In this document: positions 1-6,917 of the stretch, piece by piece
Layout of the letters: each line of letters opens with the position of its first letter
Position numbering within the stretch: position 1 is the first letter of the stretch
Assembly: GCA_963797765.1 (NCBI GenBank)
Contig: CAWCQU010000005.1
Location: forward strand, 1 to 15,862
Source of the DNA: JBGPTK01 sp963797765
Lineage (GTDB): Bacteria; Acidobacteriota; Terriglobia; Acidiferrales; UBA7541
Direction of reading: 5' to 3'
Length of the DNA: 15,862 nucleotides
The notes under the pieces: generated by a model
What the model was told of the DNA's origin: nothing
The model's input: only the letters and a program-made list of their open reading frames with translations
Databases searched by the model: none
Translations under genes and position numbers: made by a program

Positions 1-308
1 AACGGGCTTAGACTGATTTCTACTGGAAACTCACTGCCGTCTTGGCGCAACCCGTGCAAATCCAAACCCGATCCCATCGAGCGCGCTTTGGGAGAATCAG
101 AGTATCCCGCCCGGTGGACGCCATGATTTCCGCGATAGCGCTCGGGCATCAGCATTTCCACCTTTTGTCCCAGAAGGTCCTTCCGGTCGTAGCCGAAGAG
201 CGTTTCCGCGCGCGCATTCGTCAGCACGATCCGGCCTTCGCCGTTCACGATCACCATCGCATCTGGCGCTGACTCCAAGAGATCCCGGAATCTCGTCTCG
301 GCTCTCGG
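1..308 (-). pseudogene. Out-of-frame continuation of the ethylene-receptor-like sensor (second PAS domain, runs off the window)
   Basis: This minus-strand stretch has no stop codon and encodes a typical PAS domain in the frame one base off from the upstream sensor ORF. It starts ETRFRDLLESAPDAMVIVNG, continues through LFGYDRKDLLGQKVEMLMPE, and ends in DGSEFPVEISLSP at the window edge. It overlaps the last codons of the sensor ORF. Adding one C to the CCC run at 307-309 would join the two frames as DLTKAPRAETRFRDLL. This can be a true inactivating mutation or a sequencing or assembly error. I do not see a classical slippery heptamer that would suggest programmed frameshifting. The rest of the protein (likely HisKA and HATPase) is not in the window. 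Confidence 0.75.
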
Positions 309-1114
309 GCTTTGGTAAGGTCTTTGTTCGTGATGAAAATCACCGAACGTTCCTTATTCTTAGCTTCCCGGAGCATCCACCGGCTGGCGACCGTGAGCCT
401 GCTGCCATCTCGCCGGCGATAATCCAACTCGCCTTCCCAATGGCCCTTCGTCTTGAGTTCCGCTTCAAGTTCTGGAAAAGGAATGGGGAATCGTGTGTCG
501 AGCAGCACTTGGATGGTCTTTCCCAAGGCTTCCTGTTTTGTCCAACCGTAGATCTCTTCCGCTCCCCGGTTCCAATACAGGATCGCTCCGGGAAAGTCGC
601 GCACCAGAATAGCGTCGTGCGATAAGTCCATCAGTTCAGCTTGATCGCGGTAGCGGGCTTCATTCTCACGCAACGCTGTTTCGGTAATTCGTCGTTCGCG
701 AATTTCGTTTTCGAACGCTGCATTGGCCTGGACCAGTGCTTCCGTGCCCGGCAAAGCCAGGGCCTTTGGAACCAACTGGAACAAAAGCACCGCCGTTGCA
801 ACGGAAGCCGCCGCCGTAATCGCCTTCACCACGCCCGAAAGCCAGTATTGCGCGTGCCATAAATTCCAAATTTCCATCGCATGCGTGGCTCCGCAAGCAA
901 CGATGAAAATCCCGAAGCACACAAACATCCAATGGAACGGCAGATCGCGCCGCTTTCTGACAAATTGGACTAAGGCCAGCGGGATCGCAAAATAGGCCAG
1001 TACAATTAGAGAATCGGCAATTATGTGCAGCCACATGAGTCCGGAATTCCACAGGTAGCAATACCCGTGGGGCATGTAATCGCCGGATGAAAATAGGTGC
1101 CGAAGAAAATCCAT
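251..1114 (-). CDS. Ethylene-receptor-like membrane sensor with PAS domain (frameshifted, 3' part displaced)
   Basis: This is the N-terminal part of a membrane sensor, probably a sensor kinase whose output domains lie beyond the left edge. Residues 28-120 form three hydrophobic helices that match the ethylene-binding domain of plant ETR1 and its bacterial homologues. The stretch ADSLIVLAYFAIPLALV (D34, Y41, I44, P45) and the motif FIVACGATHAMEIW (C74, H78) carry the residues that hold copper and ethylene in ETR1. A helical linker (about 125-155) follows, then a PAS domain (about 155-265). The start at 1114 has GGAG seven bases upstream. After about residue 268 the frame stops resembling protein and ends at a premature TGA, while the adjacent frame continues with a clear second PAS domain. 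The last 20 or so residues are therefore probably a frameshift artefact. The ligand is inferred from the family; a cytokinin, another small molecule or loss of binding cannot be excluded. Confidence 0.85.
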   Translation of the reverse strand: MDFLRHLFSSGDYMPHGYCYLWNSGLMWLHIIADSLIVLAYFAIPLALVQFVRKRRDLPFHWMFVCFGIFIVACGATHAMEIWNLWHAQYWLSGVVKAITAAASVATAVLLFQLVPKALALPGTEALVQANAAFENEIRERRITETALRENEARYRDQAELMDLSHDAILVRDFPGAILYWNRGAEEIYGWTKQEALGKTIQVLLDTRFPIPFPELEAELKTKGHWEGELDYRRRDGSRLTVASRWMLREAKNKERSVIFITNKDLTKAREPRRDSGISWSQRQMRW

Positions 1115-1255
1115 CGCGGATCTCCGCAGATAGGTCTGCCGATATGTTCGAACGGCGCTAACGATAGAAGCGAAAATGAAACCGGCTGTCGTTCGCAGTT
1201 ACGGACGAAGGGAAAGGGAAATTAGAAACCTGAATTTATTTGAAAGGGGAATTCC

Positions 1256-1283
1256 AGTTTAGGTTAATGCGGAACAAAGTCAA
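1256..1283 (-). promoter_or_regulatory. Candidate sigma70-type promoter of the ethylene-receptor-like sensor
   Basis: On the minus strand TTGACT (1278-1283) is followed by a 16-base spacer and TAAACT (1256-1261), matching four of six bases of the -10 consensus. It lies in the 231-base gap upstream of the sensor start and would give a leader of about 135 bases. It was found by eye only, and the promoter consensus of this organism is unknown. The rest of the gap (1115-1345) is AT-rich and I see no other element in it. Confidence 0.3.
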
Positions 1284-1314
1284 GAACCGAAACGAGCAAA
1301 ACAGATTTAAGTGG

Positions 1315-1379
1315 AAAAAAAATTAGACTGCCGTTCCGAATTGCATCAGCGAGCCGCTTGTTGCGCCGGATGGCTCGCT
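1315..1379 (-). terminator. Candidate transcription terminator at the end of the Mla operon
   Basis: A perfect 8-bp inverted repeat (1348-1355 with 1372-1379, 16-base loop) spans the last codons and the stop of the lipoprotein gene. A run of eight T (minus strand, 1315-1322) follows 25 bases further on. The distance between stem and T run is too long for a textbook intrinsic terminator. The elements lie where transcription of the five-gene operon should end and before the next promoter. Confidence 0.3.
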
Positions 1380-1996
1380 AAATACTTGCCTAAGTCTCCG
1401 GTCAGTTGCTGAACTCCTTGCTGAAGATCGCGATTCAAGGCTTCCACAACGGCGCCGACATTCACGTCAGCTTTTTTGTTTTTCTTTGTTTCAATTGCGG
1501 TCACCGGTTCATCGTGCGAATACGATTGGGTCCAAACCGTTGTGCCGGTTTTCATGCTGAACAGTTCCAGGTCGAAACTGACTCTCGCTACGATGTTGGG
1601 ATGATCCACTTCCTGCAGAGCCAGGAGCCGCCCGCGCAAAATGTAATCGCCCCGCGCGCTGCTGCCCAGCCGGTCGACCGATCGGTATTGACCGGAAGCG
1701 CGCAAAGTCTGCACAAGCATTCCCTGCACCATGTCCGCAGGCGGTTCCGCCCAGCGGTGATACTCATACATGCCCATTTCGAGTGGGCTGGTTTCGTAGA
1801 TGAGGCGGTCATCATGAAAGATCCGCGACGAAGAAATTCGGCCCACCAGCAATGAAATCGGCAAGGGATCGGGAGATGTGGCCGCCGGCGCGGGAGCATC
1901 CAATTGATAATACTTCGACGGCCGCGCGGCGCCGCAGCCGGACTGGGTGATCACCGGCAGCGTTAAGACCACGGCGATGAGCAGTATTCTTCGCAT
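1346..1996 (-). CDS. ABC-type transport auxiliary lipoprotein (PqiC/YmbA-like)
   Basis: This is a predicted lipoprotein of 216 residues that probably works with the MCE transporter encoded just upstream, at the outer membrane or in the periplasm. The N-terminus is a signal peptide (RRILLIAVVLTLPVITQ) ending in a lipobox-like QSGC, so Cys20 would be lipidated; Gln at -3 is unusual. After it come the family hallmarks KYYQLDAP (about 28-35) and EYHRWAEPPADMVQGMLVQ (about 78-96), as in the PqiC/YmbA auxiliary family (PF03886). The C-terminal part is a helix ending in a short Ala/Gln tail. The gene follows mlaD after 17 bases and has an AGGGGG stretch somewhat far upstream of the ATG, which suggests co-transcription. 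In E. coli PqiC works with PqiB; members next to Mla-like genes are common in other phyla. Confidence 0.85.
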   Translation of the reverse strand: MRRILLIAVVLTLPVITQSGCGAARPSKYYQLDAPAPAATSPDPLPISLLVGRISSSRIFHDDRLIYETSPLEMGMYEYHRWAEPPADMVQGMLVQTLRASGQYRSVDRLGSSARGDYILRGRLLALQEVDHPNIVARVSFDLELFSMKTGTTVWTQSYSHDEPVTAIETKKNKKADVNVGAVVEALNRDLQQGVQQLTGDLGKYLASHPAQQAAR

Positions 1997-2014
1997 TAAA
2001 AGACTTCGCCCCCT

Positions 2015-2986
2015 TTATGGCTGCGGCTGTCCCGGTTGCCGCGGCGGCGGACTGGACGAACGGATCAAGGTGTACGGCCGCGTCTTGATTGTATTCGTGA
2101 ACTGTTTCAAGTTTTCGCTGATCGAGCGCATGTTGTCGAGCAGATCGTCGATGTTATCGGCGTTGACGTTCATGGTGCGGTCGAGTTGCGCGGTCAAGGA
2201 ATCCGCCGACGCCAATGCCTCGCGCAATTCGATCATGGATTGCCGAAGGTCCGGCCGGTTTTCAGTGATCATGCCGTCCACATGCGACATGGCTTCCTGG
2301 GCCTGCGCGATTGTTTTCTTGAAATCGTCCATCAACGGACCGATTTTCGCGCTGGCTGCATCCATATTCGTCAGCGTGGACTTGATCTTGGGGCGGTCTT
2401 CCTCCAGCATGCCGCGAACGTGGCTGAGGCTGGCGGAGATGTTTTCGCGGTTCCGTTCTCCCAAAAGATCATTCACCCTCGCGAGCGTCTCTTTCATCTC
2501 CACAACGCGCCCGTTCATGTTTCCGATCAGAGTTTGTAGCTGCGGCGCCAGATTATTCAGATTCGCGGTGAGTTGATCGAACCCGACGTAGTCCATCGCC
2601 TTCAAGGTGCTGCCGGATGGAGCCAGCGGCGCCTGCAAAGTTCCGGGAAGAATACCCAGGAAGTTTTCGCCCAGCGCGCTGAAGGTGGAAATCTTCACCA
2701 CGCTGTCGGTTTTTACCGGAGTGCCCTCGCTCACATGGAAGGAAATTTCCATGCGCGTGGGGTTTTGCGGATCGCTTCGCACGCGATCGACGCGGCCGAC
2801 TTCCGGCCCGCCCGCGTAGCGCACCGCGGCGCCGGGTTCCACGCCGCCCGCATACGTAAAATACGCCTTATATTGCAGGCCGCTATGACTGAAGGCGCCG
2901 GTGAGGGCGATAATCGTTCCCAGCAGCAAAACTGCCACAATTATGACAAATAAACCAACGGTTGCCTGTTCACGTTTTGGATCCAT
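2015..2986 (-). CDS. mlaD: MlaD/MCE domain substrate-binding protein of the phospholipid transporter
   Basis: This membrane-anchored periplasmic protein of 323 residues is expected to form the lipid-binding ring of the Mla transporter. It has one N-terminal membrane helix (about 10-32, VGLFVIIVAVLLLGTIIALT). A single MCE domain (about 37-115) follows, with VEPGAAVRYAGGPEVGRVDR and the LGENFLGILPG motif. A long helical region (about 125-300) with heptad-like spacing comes next, and then a Pro/Gln-rich tail (SSPPPRQPGQPQP). It is longer than the roughly 180 residues of E. coli MlaD because of the helical extension; such extensions in other MCE proteins build a periplasm-spanning tube. The ATG has AGGAG six bases upstream (2993-2997). 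A 122-base gap separates it from mlaF, while the lipoprotein gene follows closely. Confidence 0.92.
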   Translation of the reverse strand: MDPKREQATVGLFVIIVAVLLLGTIIALTGAFSHSGLQYKAYFTYAGGVEPGAAVRYAGGPEVGRVDRVRSDPQNPTRMEISFHVSEGTPVKTDSVVKISTFSALGENFLGILPGTLQAPLAPSGSTLKAMDYVGFDQLTANLNNLAPQLQTLIGNMNGRVVEMKETLARVNDLLGERNRENISASLSHVRGMLEEDRPKIKSTLTNMDAASAKIGPLMDDFKKTIAQAQEAMSHVDGMITENRPDLRQSMIELREALASADSLTAQLDRTMNVNADNIDDLLDNMRSISENLKQFTNTIKTRPYTLIRSSSPPPRQPGQPQP

Positions 2987-3100
2987 CGCTCACTCCTGGC
3001 GCTGGACGCAACGCCACGTAGCAGAAATTTTCAATAAATTGCGTGGAGTATAGCACTTTCCCCACGGCCTGCAATCCCTGCAAAACCCGGTGCTTCCAGA

Positions 3101-3124
3101 CCGCCGCTTCAACGCTCGCGGCGG
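3101..3124 (-). other. GC-rich hairpin over the mlaF stop codon
   Basis: There is a perfect 7-bp stem, CCGCCGC (3101-3107) with GCGGCGG (3118-3124), and a 10-base loop that contains the mlaF stop. No T run follows on the minus strand, so it is not a standard terminator. It could slow or partly end transcription, or protect the 3' end of an mlaF message, ahead of the 122-base gap before mlaD. I see no promoter in that gap. Confidence 0.35.
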
Positions 3125-3936
3125 CGCCGCAAGTGTGGCTCGGTGAGCATCTGAAGATAATCCAGCTCCTCGGACACTTCTGGCTCCGGCACTCGATCCA
3201 GAAATTGCCGGACCCGCGCATGGACGCTGGCTTTCAGTTCCGCGGGAGTTCCATTCGCGACAATATTTCCTTTATCGATCAAAATCATGCGGTCGGCAAT
3301 CAGGAAAGCGCTGGACAGCTCGTGCGTTACCACGATGATCGTCATCCGGAACGCTTTCTTCAGCCGCAGGATCAGTTGGTCGATGCCGGCGGCGATGATC
3401 GGATCGAGGCCCGCCGAAGGCTCGTCGAAAAATAAAATCTGCGGGTCCATGGCCATGGCGCGCGCCACAGCTGCCCTCTTCAACATGCCTCCGCTCAATT
3501 GCGAGGGCAGGTAATCTTCAAACCCGGCCAGGCCCACCTGTTCCAATTTGAGGCGCACCATGATTTCGATGGTGGAATCTTCCAGCGGCGTGTGTTCGCG
3601 GAGCGGCAACGCAACATTCTCGCCCACCGTCAACGCTCCGAACAGCGCGCCGCCTTGAAACGAGATTCCCATTTGTTTCCGAAGGTCCATCCATTCGGAA
3701 TCCGTAATTGTGCTCAGTTTTTTTCCGCAGACGATCACTTCGCCGCCGCTGGGCTTTTCCAGGCCCACCAGGGTTCGCAGCAAAGTGCTTTTTCCGGAGC
3801 CCGACCCGCCCAGAATTACCAGCGTTTCCGCCGCTTGCACCTCGAAACTAATACCGTGGAGAATTTCGCGTTCGCCATAACTGACGCGAAGATCCCGGAC
3901 GGAAATCCTCGTCGAGTTGTCGTCGACTTGGGTCAT
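3109..3936 (-). CDS. mlaF: Phospholipid ABC transporter ATP-binding protein MlaF
   Basis: This is the cytoplasmic ATPase (275 residues) that drives the MlaE permease. It has all the motifs of an active ABC ATPase: Walker A GGSGSGKST (43-51), Q-loop Gln94 in SFQGGALF, signature LSGGM (147-151), Walker B ILFFDE (167-172), D-loop SAGLD (174-178) and switch His205 in VVTHE. The sequence SFQGGALFGALTVGENVALP and the LSGGMLKRAAVARA form are typical of the MlaF/Ttg2A branch. The C-terminal tail (about 245-275) is highly charged and ends in RRRRER; in E. coli the MlaF C-terminus contacts MlaB. The gene starts six bases after mlaE with no strong ribosome site, so translational coupling to mlaE is likely. 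Confidence 0.95.
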   Translation of the reverse strand: MTQVDDNSTRISVRDLRVSYGEREILHGISFEVQAAETLVILGGSGSGKSTLLRTLVGLEKPSGGEVIVCGKKLSTITDSEWMDLRKQMGISFQGGALFGALTVGENVALPLREHTPLEDSTIEIMVRLKLEQVGLAGFEDYLPSQLSGGMLKRAAVARAMAMDPQILFFDEPSAGLDPIIAAGIDQLILRLKKAFRMTIIVVTHELSSAFLIADRMILIDKGNIVANGTPAELKASVHARVRQFLDRVPEPEVSEELDYLQMLTEPHLRRRRER

Positions 3937-3942
3937 CTGCTT

Positions 3943-4740
3943 TTATTTGGTGGCCGTGAAATAGAAAAGCGCCGTGAACACCAAGTCCACCATGATTACC
4001 AGGAAAATCGAATTCACCACCGCGGTCGTGGTCGACCGCCCCACTTCCTCGGAACCGGCGCCGGTGGAAAACCCTTCATGGCAACCCACCGCGGTGATCA
4101 CCAGGCCGAACATGACGCTCTTGATCAAGCCGGTGACGATATCGCGCATGATCAGCGCATTGAGTGTCGCTTGAATATAGGTGGCATACGTAAATCCGGC
4201 ATAAGCTACTCCAAACATGCTGCCGCCGAGCACTCCCATAAAATCAGCCCATGTGGTCAGGCACGGCATCATCAACAGCATGGCCAGAAATTTCGGAGTC
4301 ACCAAGAATTGGATGGGATCGAGCGCCATCGTTTCGATTGCGTCAATTTCTTCGTTCACCTTCATCGTGCCGATTTCAGCGGCGAATGCGGAACCGGAAC
4401 GGCCGATCACTACGATCGCCGTCATCAGCGGACCCAGTTCGCGAGTGATCGAGACTGCCACCGCGCTGGCAACGAATTGCAACGCGCCAAATTTCCTCAA
4501 TTCATAGGCGCTCTGTAAGGCCAGGATGGTGCCTACGAAGAAAGTAATCAGGGAGACGATAGGGAGGGCTTCGATGCCTACGGAAACTGCCTGATGCACG
4601 GCGCGGCCAACCCGCATGCGCTGGCCGCGAAACGGTGCGATGAACGCCGAATTTGCCGCGCGTCCGGTGAGCCGCGCGAGATTCCCGATGTAAGCCAAGC
4701 TCCCCAGGGTCGCTCGGCCAACTGCTTCAGTGACCGCCAT
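3943..4740 (-). CDS. mlaE: Phospholipid ABC transporter permease MlaE
   Basis: This inner-membrane permease of 265 residues belongs to the MlaE/YrbE family and partners MlaF and MlaD. Several hydrophobic segments (about 50-75, 88-110, 148-175, 195-215 and 235-260) fit the five to six helices of the family. The family block runs from SITRELGPLMTAIVVIGRSG to SAFAAEIGTMKVNEEIDAIE and TM (about 97-139), and holds the cytoplasmic coupling helix that meets the ATPase. AVGCHEGF and STGAGSEEVGRSTTTAVV near the C-terminus are equally typical. The start is the ATG at 4740, with no clear Shine-Dalgarno sequence and 62 bases downstream of the STAS gene. A short inverted repeat (4754-4759 with 4769-4774) sits in that gap. 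Confidence 0.95.
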   Translation of the reverse strand: MAVTEAVGRATLGSLAYIGNLARLTGRAANSAFIAPFRGQRMRVGRAVHQAVSVGIEALPIVSLITFFVGTILALQSAYELRKFGALQFVASAVAVSITRELGPLMTAIVVIGRSGSAFAAEIGTMKVNEEIDAIETMALDPIQFLVTPKFLAMLLMMPCLTTWADFMGVLGGSMFGVAYAGFTYATYIQATLNALIMRDIVTGLIKSVMFGLVITAVGCHEGFSTGAGSEEVGRSTTTAVVNSIFLVIMVDLVFTALFYFTATK

Positions 4741-4802
4741 AGTCTGTAAGTTACCGGCGCTTATGCTCCGCCGGAAGAGAACGAAATTCCAGGCTCACGC
4801 CG

Positions 4803-5141
4803 CTACTTCACGTCGTCCAATGCTGCTTGTTCGGTATCGTAAACCTCAAAAATCTTGATCAGCCGAGTCAATTCCAGCACTTCTTTCGCCGCCGGGCTCA
4901 GGCCGAATAGCGAGAACCTGCTTTTCAGATCGCGCGATATCTTAAGTCCCTCTACCAGTGATGCCACGCCCGCGCTGTCGATATAGCGCACACCCTTCAG
5001 GTTCAGGATCACCCACGGAGCGCGCTTCTCTCGCAGAAAGCTGATCAGGACGCGGCGAACTTCCGGTGAATTATAAAGAGTAATGTCGCCGATCACGTCC
5101 ACGATCGTGGAGTCGCCCACTACGCGAGTTGCGATTTCCAT
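4803..5141 (-). CDS. STAS domain protein (anti-sigma factor antagonist type; MlaB-like by position)
   Basis: This is a single-domain STAS protein of 112 residues, covering the full fold. The pattern is a beta strand MEIATRVVGDSTIVDVIGDI, a helix after NSPEVRRVL, and the conserved loop YIDSAGVASLVEGL. Ser56 in DSAG occupies the position phosphorylated in SpoIIAA-type anti-sigma antagonists. In sequence alone it would be called an anti-anti-sigma factor. It sits directly upstream of mlaE, however, and E. coli MlaB is a STAS subunit bound to MlaF, so a transporter subunit role is at least as likely. I chose the ATG at 5141 because GGGAGG lies nine bases before it (5151-5156) and the fold begins there. 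A longer in-frame start at 5276 would add 45 residues with no STAS similarity. Confidence 0.88.
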   Translation of the reverse strand: MEIATRVVGDSTIVDVIGDITLYNSPEVRRVLISFLREKRAPWVILNLKGVRYIDSAGVASLVEGLKISRDLKSRFSLFGLSPAAKEVLELTRLIKIFEVYDTEQAALDDVK

Positions 5142-5244
5142 GCTTCCATGCCTCCCGGGGCCAGTGCTGTGTTGTGCCAGAGAATAGCGCGAGTTGCAAC
5201 AGAATAGAATAGAGGGCAATGCGAAAGTCACGAGGAAGCCACGG

Positions 5245-5266
5245 CAGGCCTGGCGGGCCCGCGGGC
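5245..5266 (-). other. Cluster of GC-rich palindromes between gltA and the STAS gene
   Basis: Three short perfect palindromes lie side by side or overlap: CAGGCCTG (5245-5252), GCGGGCCCGC (5253-5262) and GCCCGCGGGC (5257-5266). They start 20 bases after the gltA stop in the 145-base gap. They could fold into alternative hairpins at the end of the gltA message. No T run follows directly, although pyrimidine-rich sequence (CTCTATTCTATTCT) comes about 35 bases later. A weak terminator or an attenuator separating gltA from the Mla genes is possible but unproven. Confidence 0.3.
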
Positions 5267-5286
5267 GCTGTTCCACTTAGGGATGG

Positions 5287-6627
5287 TTAACCGCGGCGGT
5301 CCATGGGGATATAGCTGCGCTCGTCGTATCCCAGGTAAATCTGCCGGGGACGCGCGATTTTCTGTTCCGAATCGAGCAGCATTTCTTCCCACTGCGCGAT
5401 CCAGCCCGAGGTGCGCGGGATGGCGAACAGCACGGGAAACATAGTCACCGGAAATCCCATGGATTGATAAATCAGCCCGGTATAAAAATCCACGTTGGGA
5501 TACAGCCGCCTGGAAACGAAATAATCGTCTTCCAGGGCGATCCGCTCGCATTCCAGTGCGATATCGATCAGCGGGTTGCGCCCCATCACGTCGAACACTT
5601 CGTAGGCGATGCGCTTGACGATCTTCGCGCGCGGATCGTAATTTTTGTAGACGCGGTGCCCGAATCCCATCAGTAATTTTTCGCCCGCCTTCACCCGTTT
5701 AATGTATTCCGGCACGCGGTTTACCGATCCGATTTCCACCAGCATGCGCAGCACCGCTTCATTCGCGCCTCCATGCAGCGGCCCGTACAGCGCGGCGGTG
5801 GCCGCGGCGGTGGCGCAGTAGGGATCCACGTGCGAGCTGCCCACTCCGCGCATCGCGCTGGCGGAACAGTTCTGTTCGTGGTCGGCATGCAGAATGAACA
5901 AAATATCCAGAGCCCGCTCCAGCGTGGGATTCGGCCGGTATTGCAACTCGGTGGTGCGGAACAGCATGTTCAAGAAATTTCCCACGTAACTCAAATCGTT
6001 GTCCGGATAAGCAAACGGCATTCCCAGGCTGTGCCGGTATGCGAATGCCGCCAGAGTCGGCATCTTTCCGATCAAGCGGTAGGTTTGCTTCTGCCTAGAA
6101 TCCTTGTTGAAGATATCTTTTGCGTCAGGATAGAAAGTGGAAAGCGCCGCCACAGTCGAGATCAGCATCCCCATGGGGTGGGCATCGTAATGAAACCCGT
6201 CCAAAAATTTCTTGATGCTCTCGTGGATGAATGTGTGATGCGTGATGTGATAGATCCAATCTTCCAGTTGCGACCGGCTTGGCAACTCGCCATACAGAAT
6301 CAGATAAGCGGTCTCGATGTAAGTGCTCTTCTCCGCCAGTTCTTCGATCGAATAGCCCCGATATCGCAGGATACCTTGATCGCCATCAATAAATGTGACC
6401 TTGCTGATGCACGCCGCCGTATTCTGGAATGCCGGGTCATAGTTCATAACGCCGAAGTCATGGCCTTCCACTTTAATCTGGCGGAGATCCATCGCTCGAA
6501 TGGTTCCGTGACTGATCGGCACGTCATATTTCTTTCCCGTCCGATTGTCAGTAATCGACAAAGAATCGCTCTTAGGGACGGCTCCTGTCTCGCTTGCTCC
6601 TGCGGACACGGGTTTTGTGGGGTTCAT
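5287..6627 (-). CDS. gltA: Citrate synthase
   Basis: This enzyme condenses oxaloacetate and acetyl-CoA to citrate, the entry step of the TCA cycle, in the cytoplasm. The 446-residue protein matches the bacterial GltA (hexameric, type II-like) family in length and throughout its sequence. The catalytic residues are visible: His285 in GPLHGGANEA, His324 in the signature GFGHRVYKNYDPRAKI, and Asp380 in YPNVDFYTG. The substrate-site motif HADHEQNCSAS is at about 247-257. The N-terminal beta domain of GltA is present (residues 20-80). I chose the ATG at 6627, which has GGAGG eight bases upstream (6636-6640). An in-frame ATG at 6681 would add 18 residues without a good ribosome site. It is unlikely to be methylcitrate synthase, given the GltA-like N-terminal domain, but this is not excluded. 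Confidence 0.96.
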   Translation of the reverse strand: MNPTKPVSAGASETGAVPKSDSLSITDNRTGKKYDVPISHGTIRAMDLRQIKVEGHDFGVMNYDPAFQNTAACISKVTFIDGDQGILRYRGYSIEELAEKSTYIETAYLILYGELPSRSQLEDWIYHITHHTFIHESIKKFLDGFHYDAHPMGMLISTVAALSTFYPDAKDIFNKDSRQKQTYRLIGKMPTLAAFAYRHSLGMPFAYPDNDLSYVGNFLNMLFRTTELQYRPNPTLERALDILFILHADHEQNCSASAMRGVGSSHVDPYCATAAATAALYGPLHGGANEAVLRMLVEIGSVNRVPEYIKRVKAGEKLLMGFGHRVYKNYDPRAKIVKRIAYEVFDVMGRNPLIDIALECERIALEDDYFVSRRLYPNVDFYTGLIYQSMGFPVTMFPVLFAIPRTSGWIAQWEEMLLDSEQKIARPRQIYLGYDERSYIPMDRRG

Positions 6628-6917
6628 CCTTCGGGCCTCCGTCAATTCGGCCGTGAAACAGTTGCTGGCAATTTGCGTCAATCTTCTTAACGTCTACAGA
6701 ATGTACACCAATTCCCATTGCGCGTGGGAGTAGTTTCCGCTTTCGGGCCGAAATTTGCCATTCGCAGACCACTGTTTTCCATACGGTAGCGTATATAGCC
6801 CTGTAAACAACAGATTTTGCGACCTTTTACGGCTCGCGCTAATTTCGCACATTGCGCCGGGAGTTAATTGCGTCCCCTGGCTGACGCATTTCCCCACGAG
6901 TTGAACGGTTTCGTATC
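6628..6917 (-). other. gltA upstream region (290 bases, no convincing gene)
   Basis: This is the leader of gltA, between the tspO stop and the citrate synthase start. It contains the GGAGG ribosome site at 6636-6640. A TATATA motif (6792-6797, minus strand) could be part of a -10 element, but I find no good -35 at the right distance. A 75-codon open frame (6694-6921) overlaps the tspO stop by four bases. It has no recognisable domain and no ribosome site, and I regard it as chance. Confidence 0.45.

Noticed and set aside
3499..4518. Plus-strand open frame of 339 codons
   Set aside because: It is antisense to mlaE and mlaF, rich in His, Arg and Gln, and has no recognisable domain.
4754..4774. 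Six-base stem-loop between the STAS gene and mlaE as a terminator
   Set aside because: The stem is short, no T run follows, and the position inside a likely operon argues against termination.
5791..5814. Tandem 12-base repeat (CGCGGCGGTGGC twice)
   Set aside because: It encodes an Ala/Thr-rich helix in citrate synthase and is adequately explained by codon use in that segment.
5773..6690. Plus-strand open frame of 305 codons
   Set aside because: It is antisense to gltA over nearly its whole length and shows no family motif.
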